NCBI GenBank assembly: GCA_030849075.1
Contig: JASAOO010002978.1
Coordinates: 1 to 15,713, forward strand
Length of the DNA stretch: 15,713 nucleotides
Reading direction: 5' to 3'
Source: Zelonia costaricensis
Taxonomy: Eukaryota > Euglenozoa > Kinetoplastea > Trypanosomatida > Trypanosomatidae
The number at the start of each line of letters is the position of its first letter. Position 1 is the stretch's first letter. Positions 1 through 7,646 of the stretch are shown here, one piece after another. The translations under genes were made by a program, and so were the position numbers. The notes under the pieces were generated by a model that saw nothing but the letters and a program-made list of their open reading frames with translations, made no database searches and had not been told where the DNA came from.

Positions 1-96
1 GGCACACCGGAAGATCCTGTCGGTACGCCGGCGCCACCACTTGCACACCAATATGCACACACAAACAATTCCACACGCACACGCACACGCACGAGC

Positions 97-137
97 CTAG
101 GCAGCGTTTAAAATAAGAAGAAAAGAAAACAGAAGAC
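97..137 (-). promoter_or_regulatory. Predicted spliced-leader acceptor and polypyrimidine tract
   Basis: On the minus strand a long T/C tract (137 down to about 112, with runs such as TTTTCTTTTCTTC) is followed by the first AG at 98-97 (CCTAG). This has the textbook layout of a trypanosomatid trans-splice acceptor. The remaining 96 nt to the window edge contain no minus-strand ATG, so the gene it serves would start outside the window. Confidence 0.45.
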
Positions 138-280
138 AGTTGGGGCTTTGTTTATGTCCACTGCTCGACTTGTGTACAAGGCCGCTCTGACACCCGGAAC
201 GCGCGCGCGCACGCTAACCAGCGCACACGCACACACACGCTCACGTGAGGCGGCGCGAGAGAGGAAGGAAGGGAACCGGA

Positions 281-306
281 GGGAGGGAGGGAGGGAGGGA
301 GGGAGG
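281..306 (+). repeat. (GGGA)n tract, G-quadruplex-capable
   Basis: Six consecutive GGGA/GGAG units give at least five GGG runs separated by single A residues, which meets the usual G-quadruplex pattern on the plus (template) strand. On the transcript it reads as a CCCT pyrimidine tract. Confidence 0.8.
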
Positions 307-1058
307 TATAGGCGATTGCGGAGGGCACCAAAACCGCGACAGCGGAGGGAGGGAGGGAAGTTAGATATACAATGAAAAGAAAATGTGACCAGTGCGCGAA
401 CGTAACAGAAGACAGAGCGGTGACAAGAGGAAAACAGAAGAAGAGAAGAAGAACTTGATGACACAAACAAAAAGGGGAGGAGCGAAGCGGCGGCGGCGGC
501 AGCGGCGTCGTGACCACGAGGATCGACGAAATAGAACTTTTTGAAGCCGTCGATGAGACGGCAGCGTAGATGGACAGAGCACAAAGCAAATGGTGGGGAT
601 CGGTGCCGAGATTCTTACACGGTGATGATACCCGGTGAGGGTGAGGAGGAGAGGTGGGGGGGAGGAGGAGGCAGCACAGACGAGACGGCAAGTCGGTTCA
701 GGGGGAGGGATAGGAAGAGGTTGGGGGGGGGCACCACGCGCCTGAGCCTCGGTGTGCGGCTGTGCAGAAGCGCGGCGCCGAAAAGAGAGGTAACCACGAA
801 GAGTGAGGCGTAACTGCTCCACCCCGACCCGCACTCAGACGCACGCACACACTTGCCCACAAGCACACGCACGCAGACACTACTTCCAGCTCTCGACTCT
901 CCAACCTTCCACACCTGGTCCGATGCACTACCAGAAGACCACGCAAACTCTCCGTGCAGCACCCTTAGTGAGCTCCAGTCGAGGAGGAAGGCGGAAGAGA
1001 GAAGAGCACAGTTCGAAGAGGGGACCAGAGGGGCGGCCAGATGATGCGAGCGGGAAGG

Positions 1059-1071
1059 NGGGGGGGGGGGG
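1059..1071. other. Ambiguous base beside a poly-G run
   Basis: One n at 1059 is followed by twelve G residues (1060-1071) and preceded by GG. This is an unresolved homopolymer length, so spacing across this point is uncertain. No gene is affected. Confidence 0.9.
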
Positions 1072-1267
1072 CGGAGCGTCGAAGCGTTTCACGGGGGAGC
1101 GAGTGTCGTATGTACCCCGTCCGGCGTGCAAGGATCAAGACGAGCCCGAGGCGCAACAAGAGGGGCGGAAAAAAATGCGCGAGGGATGAGGAAGCGCAGA
1201 AGAAGAAAAGATGAGGCGAAGCTACTGCGTCGCTCCTTGAAATCGACGGACAAGGCACACGCGCACG

Positions 1268-1298
<31 letters not shown>

Positions 1299-1299
1299 A
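1268..1299. repeat. (CA)n microsatellite
   Basis: This is a nearly perfect CA dinucleotide array with one AA interruption near 1292. It reads as (GU)n on the minus-strand transcript. Such arrays are common in Leishmania-group intergenic DNA. Confidence 0.9.
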
Positions 1300-1866
1300 G
1301 GGGGAAAGGGGGTTTGAGGGGGAGGGGGAGGGGGGCACGCACGCGAGTGTGCTGTGTATCACAGAAGCAGTGACTGCAGCAGCGCGGGGGACGGGGGTTT
1401 GAGGAGGGCAAAGATGGAGGGAAAGCAAACTCCGCGTGGAAGCTGCTGATATGTTGCGGAGAACAAGAATGCTGCTGCGAGGGTCTCGCTGCAGGTAGTC
1501 CTGCGTCGTAGTCGGGCTGGTCAGGGCAGTCGTGAAACAAAGCCGTGGCCAGCCCGTCAACTGCGATGGCCTTCCACGAAACGACGCGTGGCGACTCGTC
1601 ACCTTCGCAGCCCCGACGTCACTGCGTGCAACTGGATGGGGAGGGGGGGAGGAGGCGTGCAAGTCGCGTGGGAAGGAGCGATGGCACGGCGCAGAAAAAA
1701 CAGAAATGAAGAAGATGATGATGTCCAGCTCGAGAGAGAGAGAGGGAACGCTTCGGGGAAACGCGTTTGTGTTCACGTGTTCGACGAAAGGGGAGGCGCG
1801 ATGTGGAGGCGTGAGCGTGGCGAGCGGCAGGACACGCGTTGTTGAAGCGAAAAGGAGAGGGCGAAG

Positions 1867-2530
1867 CATCAAGAAAGTGAAGGTGGCTTTACACACTTGG
1901 CCGTGGTGGCGCTTCTTGGTTTGTAGGGTTCGCACTCCATGCGAAGGTCACCACACGGCGTGCCCAACGTCAGGAAGAGCGCGTGCACAGCACCCGAGCA
2001 ACCGCGCTTCCTTCAGCGCCAAACACTTGAAACGCGTCGCCGCCGATTCGCGTGAGCTTTGTAGTGTTCCCGTTTGGGACTGTTGTTGATTGTGTTTGTC
2101 CTCCTCTGTCGTTGTTAGTTCGCCGTTCAAGAACTTGGAGCACCTGTGTAGAGGGCGGCGCCGAGCGTGCGTTCAACATTGCCGTCACCCTGCAGCGCGC
2201 ACTGCTTGTTTGCGTGCTTTTTGTGTGTTTCTCGTCCGTGGCATCGACAGCTCGGCCCCCGCTGCACCGCCATCCAGACAGACGTGTGCAAGGCAGCAGG
2301 TGCTTGGTGGCACCACGGGCCCAACTTGCGCGCCCCTTCAACTTCTCGACAAGGGTGGGGGTGGATGAAGGAGGAGGAAGGAGAGAAGGGGACTGGAATG
2401 GCAAGGGCAAGGAAGGTGGGGAGGAGGGAGAGGTGAAGGTGGGAGGGGGGACGCGGCCCTCGTCAGGCAGACTGAGCACACGGCAAGACAGACACAGCCG
2501 CGCGTACGCAGCGCCGCGGGCGCGTCGCTC
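1867..2530 (-). other. Probable 3' UTR / intergenic region downstream of TBCB
   Basis: No gene is recognised. This stretch follows the TBCB stop codon in the direction of transcription. Unlike 1-1866 it contains several minus-strand ATGs (for example near 1867, 1937, 2177, 2241 and 2272), so the change at about 1867 is my best guess for the boundary between TBCB 3' UTR and the next leader region. The stretch 2340-2460 is purine-rich on the plus strand and a candidate pyrimidine tract for the transcript. I saw no RNA gene. Confidence 0.4.
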
Positions 2531-3229
2531 TTAGAACTCCTCCGGAGGGAAGTCGCCCACCTCCACCTGGTCGGGCCGCAGAACCCCGCCGTAATTGGGC
2601 AGGCACTCGAACAGCACTACCCCCTTCACCGACCCGTTCGACTTCCCCACCGGCTCGTCGAACTCGACGCCGATCCAGAAGCCGGGCTTCAGCGCGGCGA
2701 CGCGCCCCACGTACCGCACGGTGCCGAGTCGGTCCCCGGGCTGGCAGCAGCAGCGGTCCCCAACCTTCATCTTCTCCGCCTCGGCGCGGTAGCTGTCCTC
2801 GTCTGGGCCAGTCGGCACCTCAATGCCGGCCTTGGCCATCTCCTCCCGCTGCAACGCCTGCATCCGCTCCTTGTACGCGCGCAGGTTGTCCGGCCGCTTC
2901 AGCCACTCCGCGTCCGACATCTCGTACTTCTCCACCTTGGACACGTCATCGTAGTTCTCCATCTGGACGGTGGGCCGCAGATCGACGACGTGGATGCGGT
3001 AGCCCGTTTCACACCCGTAAAATCCGAGCAGCTTCTCGTCCCTCATGCTGCTCTCGACCTTGCAGTCGCGGGCGTCGTACAGCTCGAGGCGGATCTGCTC
3101 CGCCGGGGTGCCGAAGCGGGAGTACATGTCCTCCTTGATACTCTGCACCGTCTGGGCCAAGCCGTACGCCTTCTCCGGCACCACCCGCTGGCTCGCCGAG
3201 TGCGTAAGGGTGACCTTCACAATCGACAT
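2531..3229 (-). CDS. TBCB: Tubulin folding cofactor B (TBCB), Ubl plus CAP-Gly domains
   Basis: This 232-residue protein has the full TBCB layout. A ubiquitin-like domain occupies about 1-85 (ending near GYRIHVVDLRP), followed by the family signature YDDVSKVEKYEMS at about 93-105. A charged, partly helical linker spans 106-150, and a CAP-Gly domain about 155-228 (GTVRYVG, PGFWIGVEFDEPVGKSNGSV, VGDFP). TBCB acts in the cytosol, binding alpha-tubulin released from chaperonin and, with cofactor E, promoting heterodimer assembly and disassembly. Length matches the family (about 230-245). The start chosen is the only ATG before the Ubl; the frame stays open upstream but has no ATG, and that extension translates UTR repeats. 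Two oddities: the CAP-Gly core reads GKSNG rather than GKNDG, and the protein ends in EEF. Confidence 0.94.
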   Translation of the reverse strand: MSIVKVTLTHSASQRVVPEKAYGLAQTVQSIKEDMYSRFGTPAEQIRLELYDARDCKVESSMRDEKLLGFYGCETGYRIHVVDLRPTVQMENYDDVSKVEKYEMSDAEWLKRPDNLRAYKERMQALQREEMAKAGIEVPTGPDEDSYRAEAEKMKVGDRCCCQPGDRLGTVRYVGRVAALKPGFWIGVEFDEPVGKSNGSVKGVVLFECLPNYGGVLRPDQVEVGDFPPEEF

Positions 3230-3319
3230 GGCGGCACGCACACACACGCACACGGTGAGTGGGGGGGGGGGGGTAAAGATGAGAAGAGGAAGGAGAGTAG
3301 TGTCGGTGTTAAGAGGAAG

Positions 3320-3350
3320 CTGAGGAGGCGACCACAGACGGACAGTCGCG
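3320..3350 (-). promoter_or_regulatory. Candidate SL acceptor for TBCB
   Basis: The first minus-strand AG upstream of the TBCB start is at 3321-3320 (CCTCCTCAG), preceded by a moderate pyrimidine-rich stretch. It would leave a 5' UTR of about 90 nt. A second candidate is TTCTTCTTCTGAG, with AG at 3393-3392. No AG occurs on the minus strand between 3319 and the start codon. Confidence 0.35.
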
Positions 3351-3602
3351 TGCGCTTGACAGCTGAGCGCGAAGGCGTCACGAGTGGGCAGCTCAGAAGA
3401 AGAACGCGTCCTCAACCAAAACGCTACAGCAGCGACAGCAGCAGTGAGGAAGCGGCACGAAGACGCCTCGTTAACCCAGACAAGAACAGCGGTTCTTGGG
3501 CTGCGCTGCCAAACGCTCGACGTCGCGAAGGAGGATTGTGACTGCCGTGGGGAGGTGACAGGTTTACGTCGCAACACTCTTTTGCAAAAGCCGCGCCTTC
3601 GA

Positions 3603-3618
3603 GTGTGTGTGTGTGCTT

Positions 3619-3652
<34 letters not shown>
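3603..3652. repeat. (GT)n microsatellite
   Basis: A 50-nt GT array interrupted by CTT and TTT variants. It reads as (CA)n on the minus-strand transcript and could in principle pair with the (GU)n made from 4586-4613. Confidence 0.9.
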
Positions 3653-4585
3653 TTGACAGTTGCGGCCTTCCGCAGGGTGTACTGTGTTTTCCTTTCAGAG
3701 AAAGACACAGCAACAAAGAAGAAAAAGGAAGCGAGGAGGAGGCGCAGTGGGTGTGACGCGGTACATGATTTGTCCAGTGTCGAGTGTCCTCCCCTCCCCC
3801 ACCTCATCTGCCCTGCTCGGCGAAAGACGGTGCGGCCAGAAGGAGGGAGGCCCACGTCTATTTTCGAATGTCAGCGAGACGCTCGGGAAGCGCACCACTG
3901 CTAAGCCGCATCACACACTTGCCCTGAAGCTGCCACCACAACCAACACCACCGTACACACATACACACATAGAAACCTGAGTAGACCCCAGTAACCCACT
4001 CTGGGAGATCGTCGTGCGGTGCGTGCCTGTTAGAGTTGTCTTGTTTTCTCTTCTCAGAAACCTTGCTTTGGAGCTCTCAGCTGTAGTGGACAGGAGAATC
4101 ACTAGTGTACATCAGCGCCGCACGCGCGTGCATCACACACGTACACACACACAACACCCCGCTGCTGCCCGCACCTGTGCGCCGACAAGAAGAACAGGCA
4201 AAAAGAAGCCGTAAAGAAAAGACTCTGGCCGCAAGCGCCGTCAGTTCCACAACCTTCCCCCCCCCCTTACTGTCCTCACCGGCCGACCCTCTCCATCTCC
4301 AACACACGACGGCGTTCGGGTGGCCCACGCGGGCGAAGCCATGGCGGCATCGAAGTGCGGGAGAAGGCGGGATCGACGGCAGTGAAGCAGACCAGGAGGC
4401 ATGACACCACCGCCGCGCGCCTATCTGCACTTCATACAGCAAAGACACAGAAAATAGACAACAGCATTCGTACATAATCCATCGCCCGCATCGGGCTTGT
4501 CCTCGCCCAGCACTCCCGTGCGCCACGGGACGCATGACGGCCGTCCATATCCAAGCGACTGGGTCAGAGCAGACGTCGCAACTCA

Positions 4586-4613
4586 ACACACACACACACA
4601 CACACACACACAC
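4586..4613. repeat. (AC)14 microsatellite
   Basis: An uninterrupted 28-nt AC array, read as (GU)n on the PF20 transcript. It is complementary to the array at 4759-4794. Confidence 0.95.
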
Positions 4614-4758
4614 CGTCTACGACCAAAGCACGCTCGAAGAGGGGAGAGAGAAGTGCAGTGATGAAGAAAGTGGAACACAAGAGTCACAGCGCGGAAGCTC
4701 CGAGGACGGACACTTCAGCAAAGAGACCACGCCATGCCGGGCACGATGGGGGTGCGTC

Positions 4759-4794
4759 TGTGTGTGTGTGTGTGGGTGTGTGTGTGGGTGGGTG
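4759..4794. repeat. (TG)n array just after the PF20 stop codon
   Basis: (TG)8, GG, (TG)5 and then GG/TGG units. On the transcript this is a (CA)n tract beginning about 31 nt after the PF20 stop codon. It forms an inverted pair with 4586-4613. Confidence 0.92.
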
Positions 4795-4825
4795 GTCAGG
4801 TGTAGGGCGGAATGTGTAGCTTGCA

Positions 4826-6700
4826 TCAGCACCAGTACCGAATGGTGCGATCGCTACCTCCACTGACGAGAAAGTGGTTGCTGGCGAGATCGAAGGCGAC
4901 GCTCTGCACCGGCCCCTCGTGCCCGACCAGCTCCGTCACCACCGCCTCCTCTACATCGATGACTTTCACCGTCCCGTCATCGCTCGCCACGGCGACGTAG
5001 TTGCCACCCGCGTCAATGGAAACGCAGTTCGCCGGCTGCGGCCCGCACTCGACACACAGCAGCTGTGCCATGCGCCGCGCGTCCCAGAGCACCACCCCAC
5101 CCTGCGTGTCGCACGACGCAAAGACGGAGCCGCCCGCTGGGCCGGGCGCCACAGACAGCACGGCGCCGCGGTGGCCGGTGAACGTCTGCGCCCGCGTGCC
5201 CTGTCGTGCGTCCCACACGGCAACCGCCTTGTCGGCGCTGCCGGTCAGCAGCAGGTTCGTGCACGGCAGCCAGGCCACCGTGTTCACCGCGTCGAGGTGC
5301 CCGCGCAGCGTCTGCCGGCACACCCCGCGCTCCACGTCCCACACGCGCGCGGTCTTATCGAGGGCGCCGCTCGCGATGAGGGTGCCGGTCTCCTGGAAGG
5401 CGAGGTCCCAGACACCGTCGGTGTGCGCGGTGAGAGTGGCGGAGCAGCGGTTGCTCGCAAAGTCCCACAGCTTCACCGTCTTGTCCCCGGAGCCGGTCGC
5501 CAGCATCGTGCCGCGCGGGTGGACGCCGACGCAGGAGATCCAGTTGCTGTGGCCCTGCCCCGTGACAATCGCGTCGCCGGACGGGAGCGCGGAGAGGCGC
5601 CAGCCGCCGTCATCGCTGCCGCTGGCCACGACCGGCTTGAAGGGGTGAAGGGCCACGCTGGTAACGGTCATCGTGTGCGCCTGGAAGGACGACTGCTCGA
5701 CCCACTCCGTCGCCGGCGTGGCGCCGCCCGAGAAGACCGCCGGCTGCCCATCCCCCATGCCGTCGCCTGGCAGCGGCGTCGCGAGCGTCGTGCCAGCCGG
5801 CGCCGGGCGGTCGTCCGCCGGCCACGCAAACCCGTCCGCATCAGCCGCTGCCGTAGGCGTGGCAGCCCCGCCGCGTCGCGCCCCTGGGGACGGTGACGCG
5901 GTCGGCTTACCGCTGCCGCTGTTGCCCCCGGCGCCGCGGCGTGCCGCACCGGCTGCGGGCGGCTTCGGGCCGGGCGCGCCGCTGCCCGGGTGTTGCTGCT
6001 GCTGGCCCTCCAGCTCCGCCACGCGCGCCTCGAGCTGCTCCTTGTCACGGCGGAGCTTGTCCCGCTCAATCGTGAGCAGAGACTTGGCCTTGAGCAGCTG
6101 CTCACACCGGATGCGGGACTCCGTCAGGGTTGGATTCACGAGCTCCGCGTGCTGGCCCGCCTGCTTCAGCAACCGACTGAGTCGCGCGTTCTCCTGCACG
6201 ACGCGCTGGTGGTTGGTGCGGTGGTACTCGCGGTCCTTCTTCGCCTGCGTCCACTGCTGCGTCACACGGGTCGTGAGCTCGGCGTGCTGCCGCAGATCCC
6301 GCTCCAGCATCTCGATGCGGTTGTGCAGGGCCATGGTTTCGCGGTAGTTGTCCGGCACCATTGGGTTCGACGGCGAGACCGCGCCGCCCCCACCCGCGCC
6401 GCCGCTTGCGCCCGCCTTGCGATACCACTCACTCTCGAAGGTCTGCAGCGTCAGCGTCATGCCCTGGCGATGTAGAAAGTTGCGGATGAAGTCGTCCATC
6501 ACCTCCGGCACGCGGAGCAGCTGCGCCGTCGGCGGGGGAGGGACGTCGAGCTGGTGCTGCGCCTGCACCGAGCGGCGCAGCGCGTCGAGGTCCATGTCGG
6601 CCGGGGCGTACAGCGCCGCCGTGCCCGCCGCGCTCGCCGTCGCGGACGGTGGCTGCCCACTAGCCGCGGCGATGAAGTCGGCCGGGCTCGTGCGGCTCAT
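4826..6700 (-). CDS. PF20: PF20/SPAG16, WD40 protein of the axonemal central pair
   Basis: This 624-residue protein has the PF20 layout. After an Ala/Pro-rich N-terminus comes a LisH-like helical segment (about 62-93, PEVMDDFIRNFLHRQGMTL). The motif MVPDNYRE (about 114-121) follows, then a long charged coiled coil (about 120-232). A Gly/Pro/Ala linker runs to about 330. Seven WD40 repeats fill 340-624, with repeat-end motifs VKLWD (409-413), ARVWD (451-455), VAVWD (493-497), VVLWD (536-540), VKVID (578-582) and a final IRYWC (620-624). The first blade is degenerate. PF20 proteins bridge the two central-pair microtubules of 9+2 flagella; loss in trypanosomes and Chlamydomonas paralyses the flagellum. 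The length agrees with the family. The start is the first ATG after a 185-nt ATG-free leader. The overlapping 340-codon plus-strand frame is a GC-rich shadow. Confidence 0.94.
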   Translation of the reverse strand: MSRTSPADFIAAASGQPPSATASAAGTAALYAPADMDLDALRRSVQAQHQLDVPPPPTAQLLRVPEVMDDFIRNFLHRQGMTLTLQTFESEWYRKAGASGGAGGGGAVSPSNPMVPDNYRETMALHNRIEMLERDLRQHAELTTRVTQQWTQAKKDREYHRTNHQRVVQENARLSRLLKQAGQHAELVNPTLTESRIRCEQLLKAKSLLTIERDKLRRDKEQLEARVAELEGQQQQHPGSGAPGPKPPAAGAARRGAGGNSGSGKPTASPSPGARRGGAATPTAAADADGFAWPADDRPAPAGTTLATPLPGDGMGDGQPAVFSGGATPATEWVEQSSFQAHTMTVTSVALHPFKPVVASGSDDGGWRLSALPSGDAIVTGQGHSNWISCVGVHPRGTMLATGSGDKTVKLWDFASNRCSATLTAHTDGVWDLAFQETGTLIASGALDKTARVWDVERGVCRQTLRGHLDAVNTVAWLPCTNLLLTGSADKAVAVWDARQGTRAQTFTGHRGAVLSVAPGPAGGSVFASCDTQGGVVLWDARRMAQLLCVECGPQPANCVSIDAGGNYVAVASDDGTVKVIDVEEAVVTELVGHEGPVQSVAFDLASNHFLVSGGSDRTIRYWC

Positions 6701-6745
6701 GGCAGTGAAGCGTTGTCGGTGTAGGCCAGCCGTGTGTTCGTTTCC

Positions 6746-6790
6746 CTACAAAATGTGCGTGTGTGGGGGGGGGTCTCGAGGAGGTTCAGG
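6746..6790 (-). promoter_or_regulatory. Candidate SL acceptor for PF20
   Basis: On the minus strand a C/T-rich stretch including nine C residues (6773-6765) leads to ATTTTGTAG with AG at 6747-6746. This would give a 5' UTR of about 45 nt with no upstream ATG. The pyrimidine tract is interrupted by ACACACG, so the site is only moderately convincing. Confidence 0.4.
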
Positions 6791-7272
6791 TTTCGCCGAG
6801 GGCTGCTGCACAGGGGAGCGTCAGGCACTGCGTGAGGGGGGGCGAAAGTGAGTTGGGGGCAAAGGAGTGGAAGAGGTAGGCCGTCCATCGGCGTGCGGAC
6901 GGGAAGGAAAGGAAAGCCACAAAAGGGGGGGAAACATGGGGAGAAGTGGGGAGACAGTGCTGAGGTGCGGCGCAGCTTCCTGTGCCGTGTCGGCACACAC
7001 GCGGGCAGCCACTCCCGGCGGAAGAGGCAAGTAGAGGTGGGTACGGCGCTGGCAGGAAGCGACCGGCAGGGAGTTGCTGGGGGAGCAGCAGCCGGTGCAG
7101 AGCCGGTGAGTGCGCAGAGAGCAGAGCACCTCGGGGAGCAGGGAGCGCACACCGCACGTACCGCAAGTGACCAGCGTAGCCACCCTTCTTCACGGCGCGG
7201 GTATCACCACCACCCCCACCCCACTCCTCAGCCTCCTTCACGAGTCGTCACGGCCACGTCGAGCCAGCGAGC

Positions 7273-7289
7273 CACACACACACACACAC
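7273..7289. repeat. Short (CA)n array
   Basis: A 17-nt CA array in the UNG 3' region, read as (GU)n on the transcript. Confidence 0.85.
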
Positions 7290-7646
7290 GCACACGTATG
7301 CGTCATGACAACGGATTCGGCAAGAGAACGCAACGTAGCAGAGTGCCATGCGCCTCTTCTCCTCGGCCCACACTTCTCCGTGGCCCACCAGGGCGCAGCA
7401 CACACGCCGCCCGTTGCGTCTGGGGCGCACGGATGGTCGAGTGGACACCAGCTTGGAACAGACTTCCATGCAAACCTCCCGTGGAAGCGGCTCCTCAGTG
7501 GCATGCAGAGAGTGTGTGCGGGGACAAAGTGCAGCGGACAGGTACTGCGGCCCGACGTATGTCAACGTGTGGAGGACGGAGGTCTCACAGGAAGCGCGTC
7601 GCTGGATACCTGCGCCTCCTCCCCACCCCACGACCTCGTCGATCCG

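Larger units (their letters stand above)
1..1866 (-). other. Non-coding leader region of an off-window minus-strand gene
   Basis: No convincing protein gene lies here; the open frames translate to repeat-derived low-complexity sequence and begin at non-ATG codons. The plus strand is purine-rich (GGGA, GAA, GGA repeats), so a minus-strand transcript would be pyrimidine-rich, typical of DNA upstream of trypanosomatid trans-splice acceptors. Reading the plus strand for CAT shows no minus-strand ATG anywhere from 1 to 1866; the first is at 1867-1869. I infer that this is the leader or upstream region of the next gene, whose start codon lies left of position 1. Position 1059 is an unresolved base (n). 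Confidence 0.5.
3230..3763 (-). other. Leader / upstream region of TBCB, ATG-free on the sense strand
   Basis: No gene. The transcribed strand has no ATG for 534 nt upstream of the TBCB start; the first is at 3764-3766. A 13-G run (3261-3273) followed by purine-rich DNA to about 3300 makes a strong C/T tract on the transcript. It also holds the (GT)n array at 3603-3652. I infer the 5' UTR plus trans-splicing signals. Confidence 0.5.
3764..4825 (-). other. Probable PF20 3' UTR / intergenic region
   Basis: No gene is recognised; the open frames here translate CA/GT repeats as CVCV or THTH. It follows the PF20 stop codon and is rich in minus-strand ATGs, unlike the leader region to its left. 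It contains a run of ten C residues near 4257-4266 and the two complementary dinucleotide arrays listed separately. I looked for C/D snoRNA boxes and tRNA arms and found none that hold up. Confidence 0.4.
6701..7646 (-). other. Intergenic: UNG 3' UTR and PF20 leader
   Basis: No gene. The part next to PF20 (6701-6885) has no sense-strand ATG and probably holds the PF20 5' UTR and splice signals. The rest (about 6886-7646) contains sense-strand ATGs and is probably UNG 3' UTR. It includes a purine-rich plus-strand stretch (6840-6960) and a short CA array (7273-7289). Nothing else stands out. Confidence 0.4.

Noticed and set aside
1925..1940. GGGTTCGCACTCC, like a tRNA T arm / B box (also GGTTCAATTCGG near 11283)
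   Set aside because: Neighbouring bases do not form a T stem, and no acceptor stem, D arm or anticodon arm is found at the right distances.
1532..2089. 185-codon plus-strand frame in the left region
   Set aside because: Opposite strand to the gene cluster, no domain, purine-biased composition typical of the surrounding non-coding DNA, and crossing the inferred UTR boundary at about 1867.
3230..3577. In-frame upstream extension of TBCB
   Set aside because: It contains no ATG and encodes translated C-run and GT-repeat sequence before the normal TBCB N-terminus.
4077..4613. 178-codon minus-strand frame beginning with CVCVCVCV
   Set aside because: The start is translated CA/GT repeat (non-repeat part without domain), and it sits in the PF20 3' region full of UTR-type sequence.
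4658..4670. GTGATGA, like a C box of a C/D snoRNA (also at 11218 and 620)
   Set aside because: No CTGA D box at a suitable distance and no terminal stem or repeat cluster as trypanosomatid snoRNA genes usually show.
4874..5896. 340-codon plus-strand frame
   Set aside because: It lies wholly antisense to the PF20 WD40 region; long open antisense frames are expected in GC-rich coding DNA.
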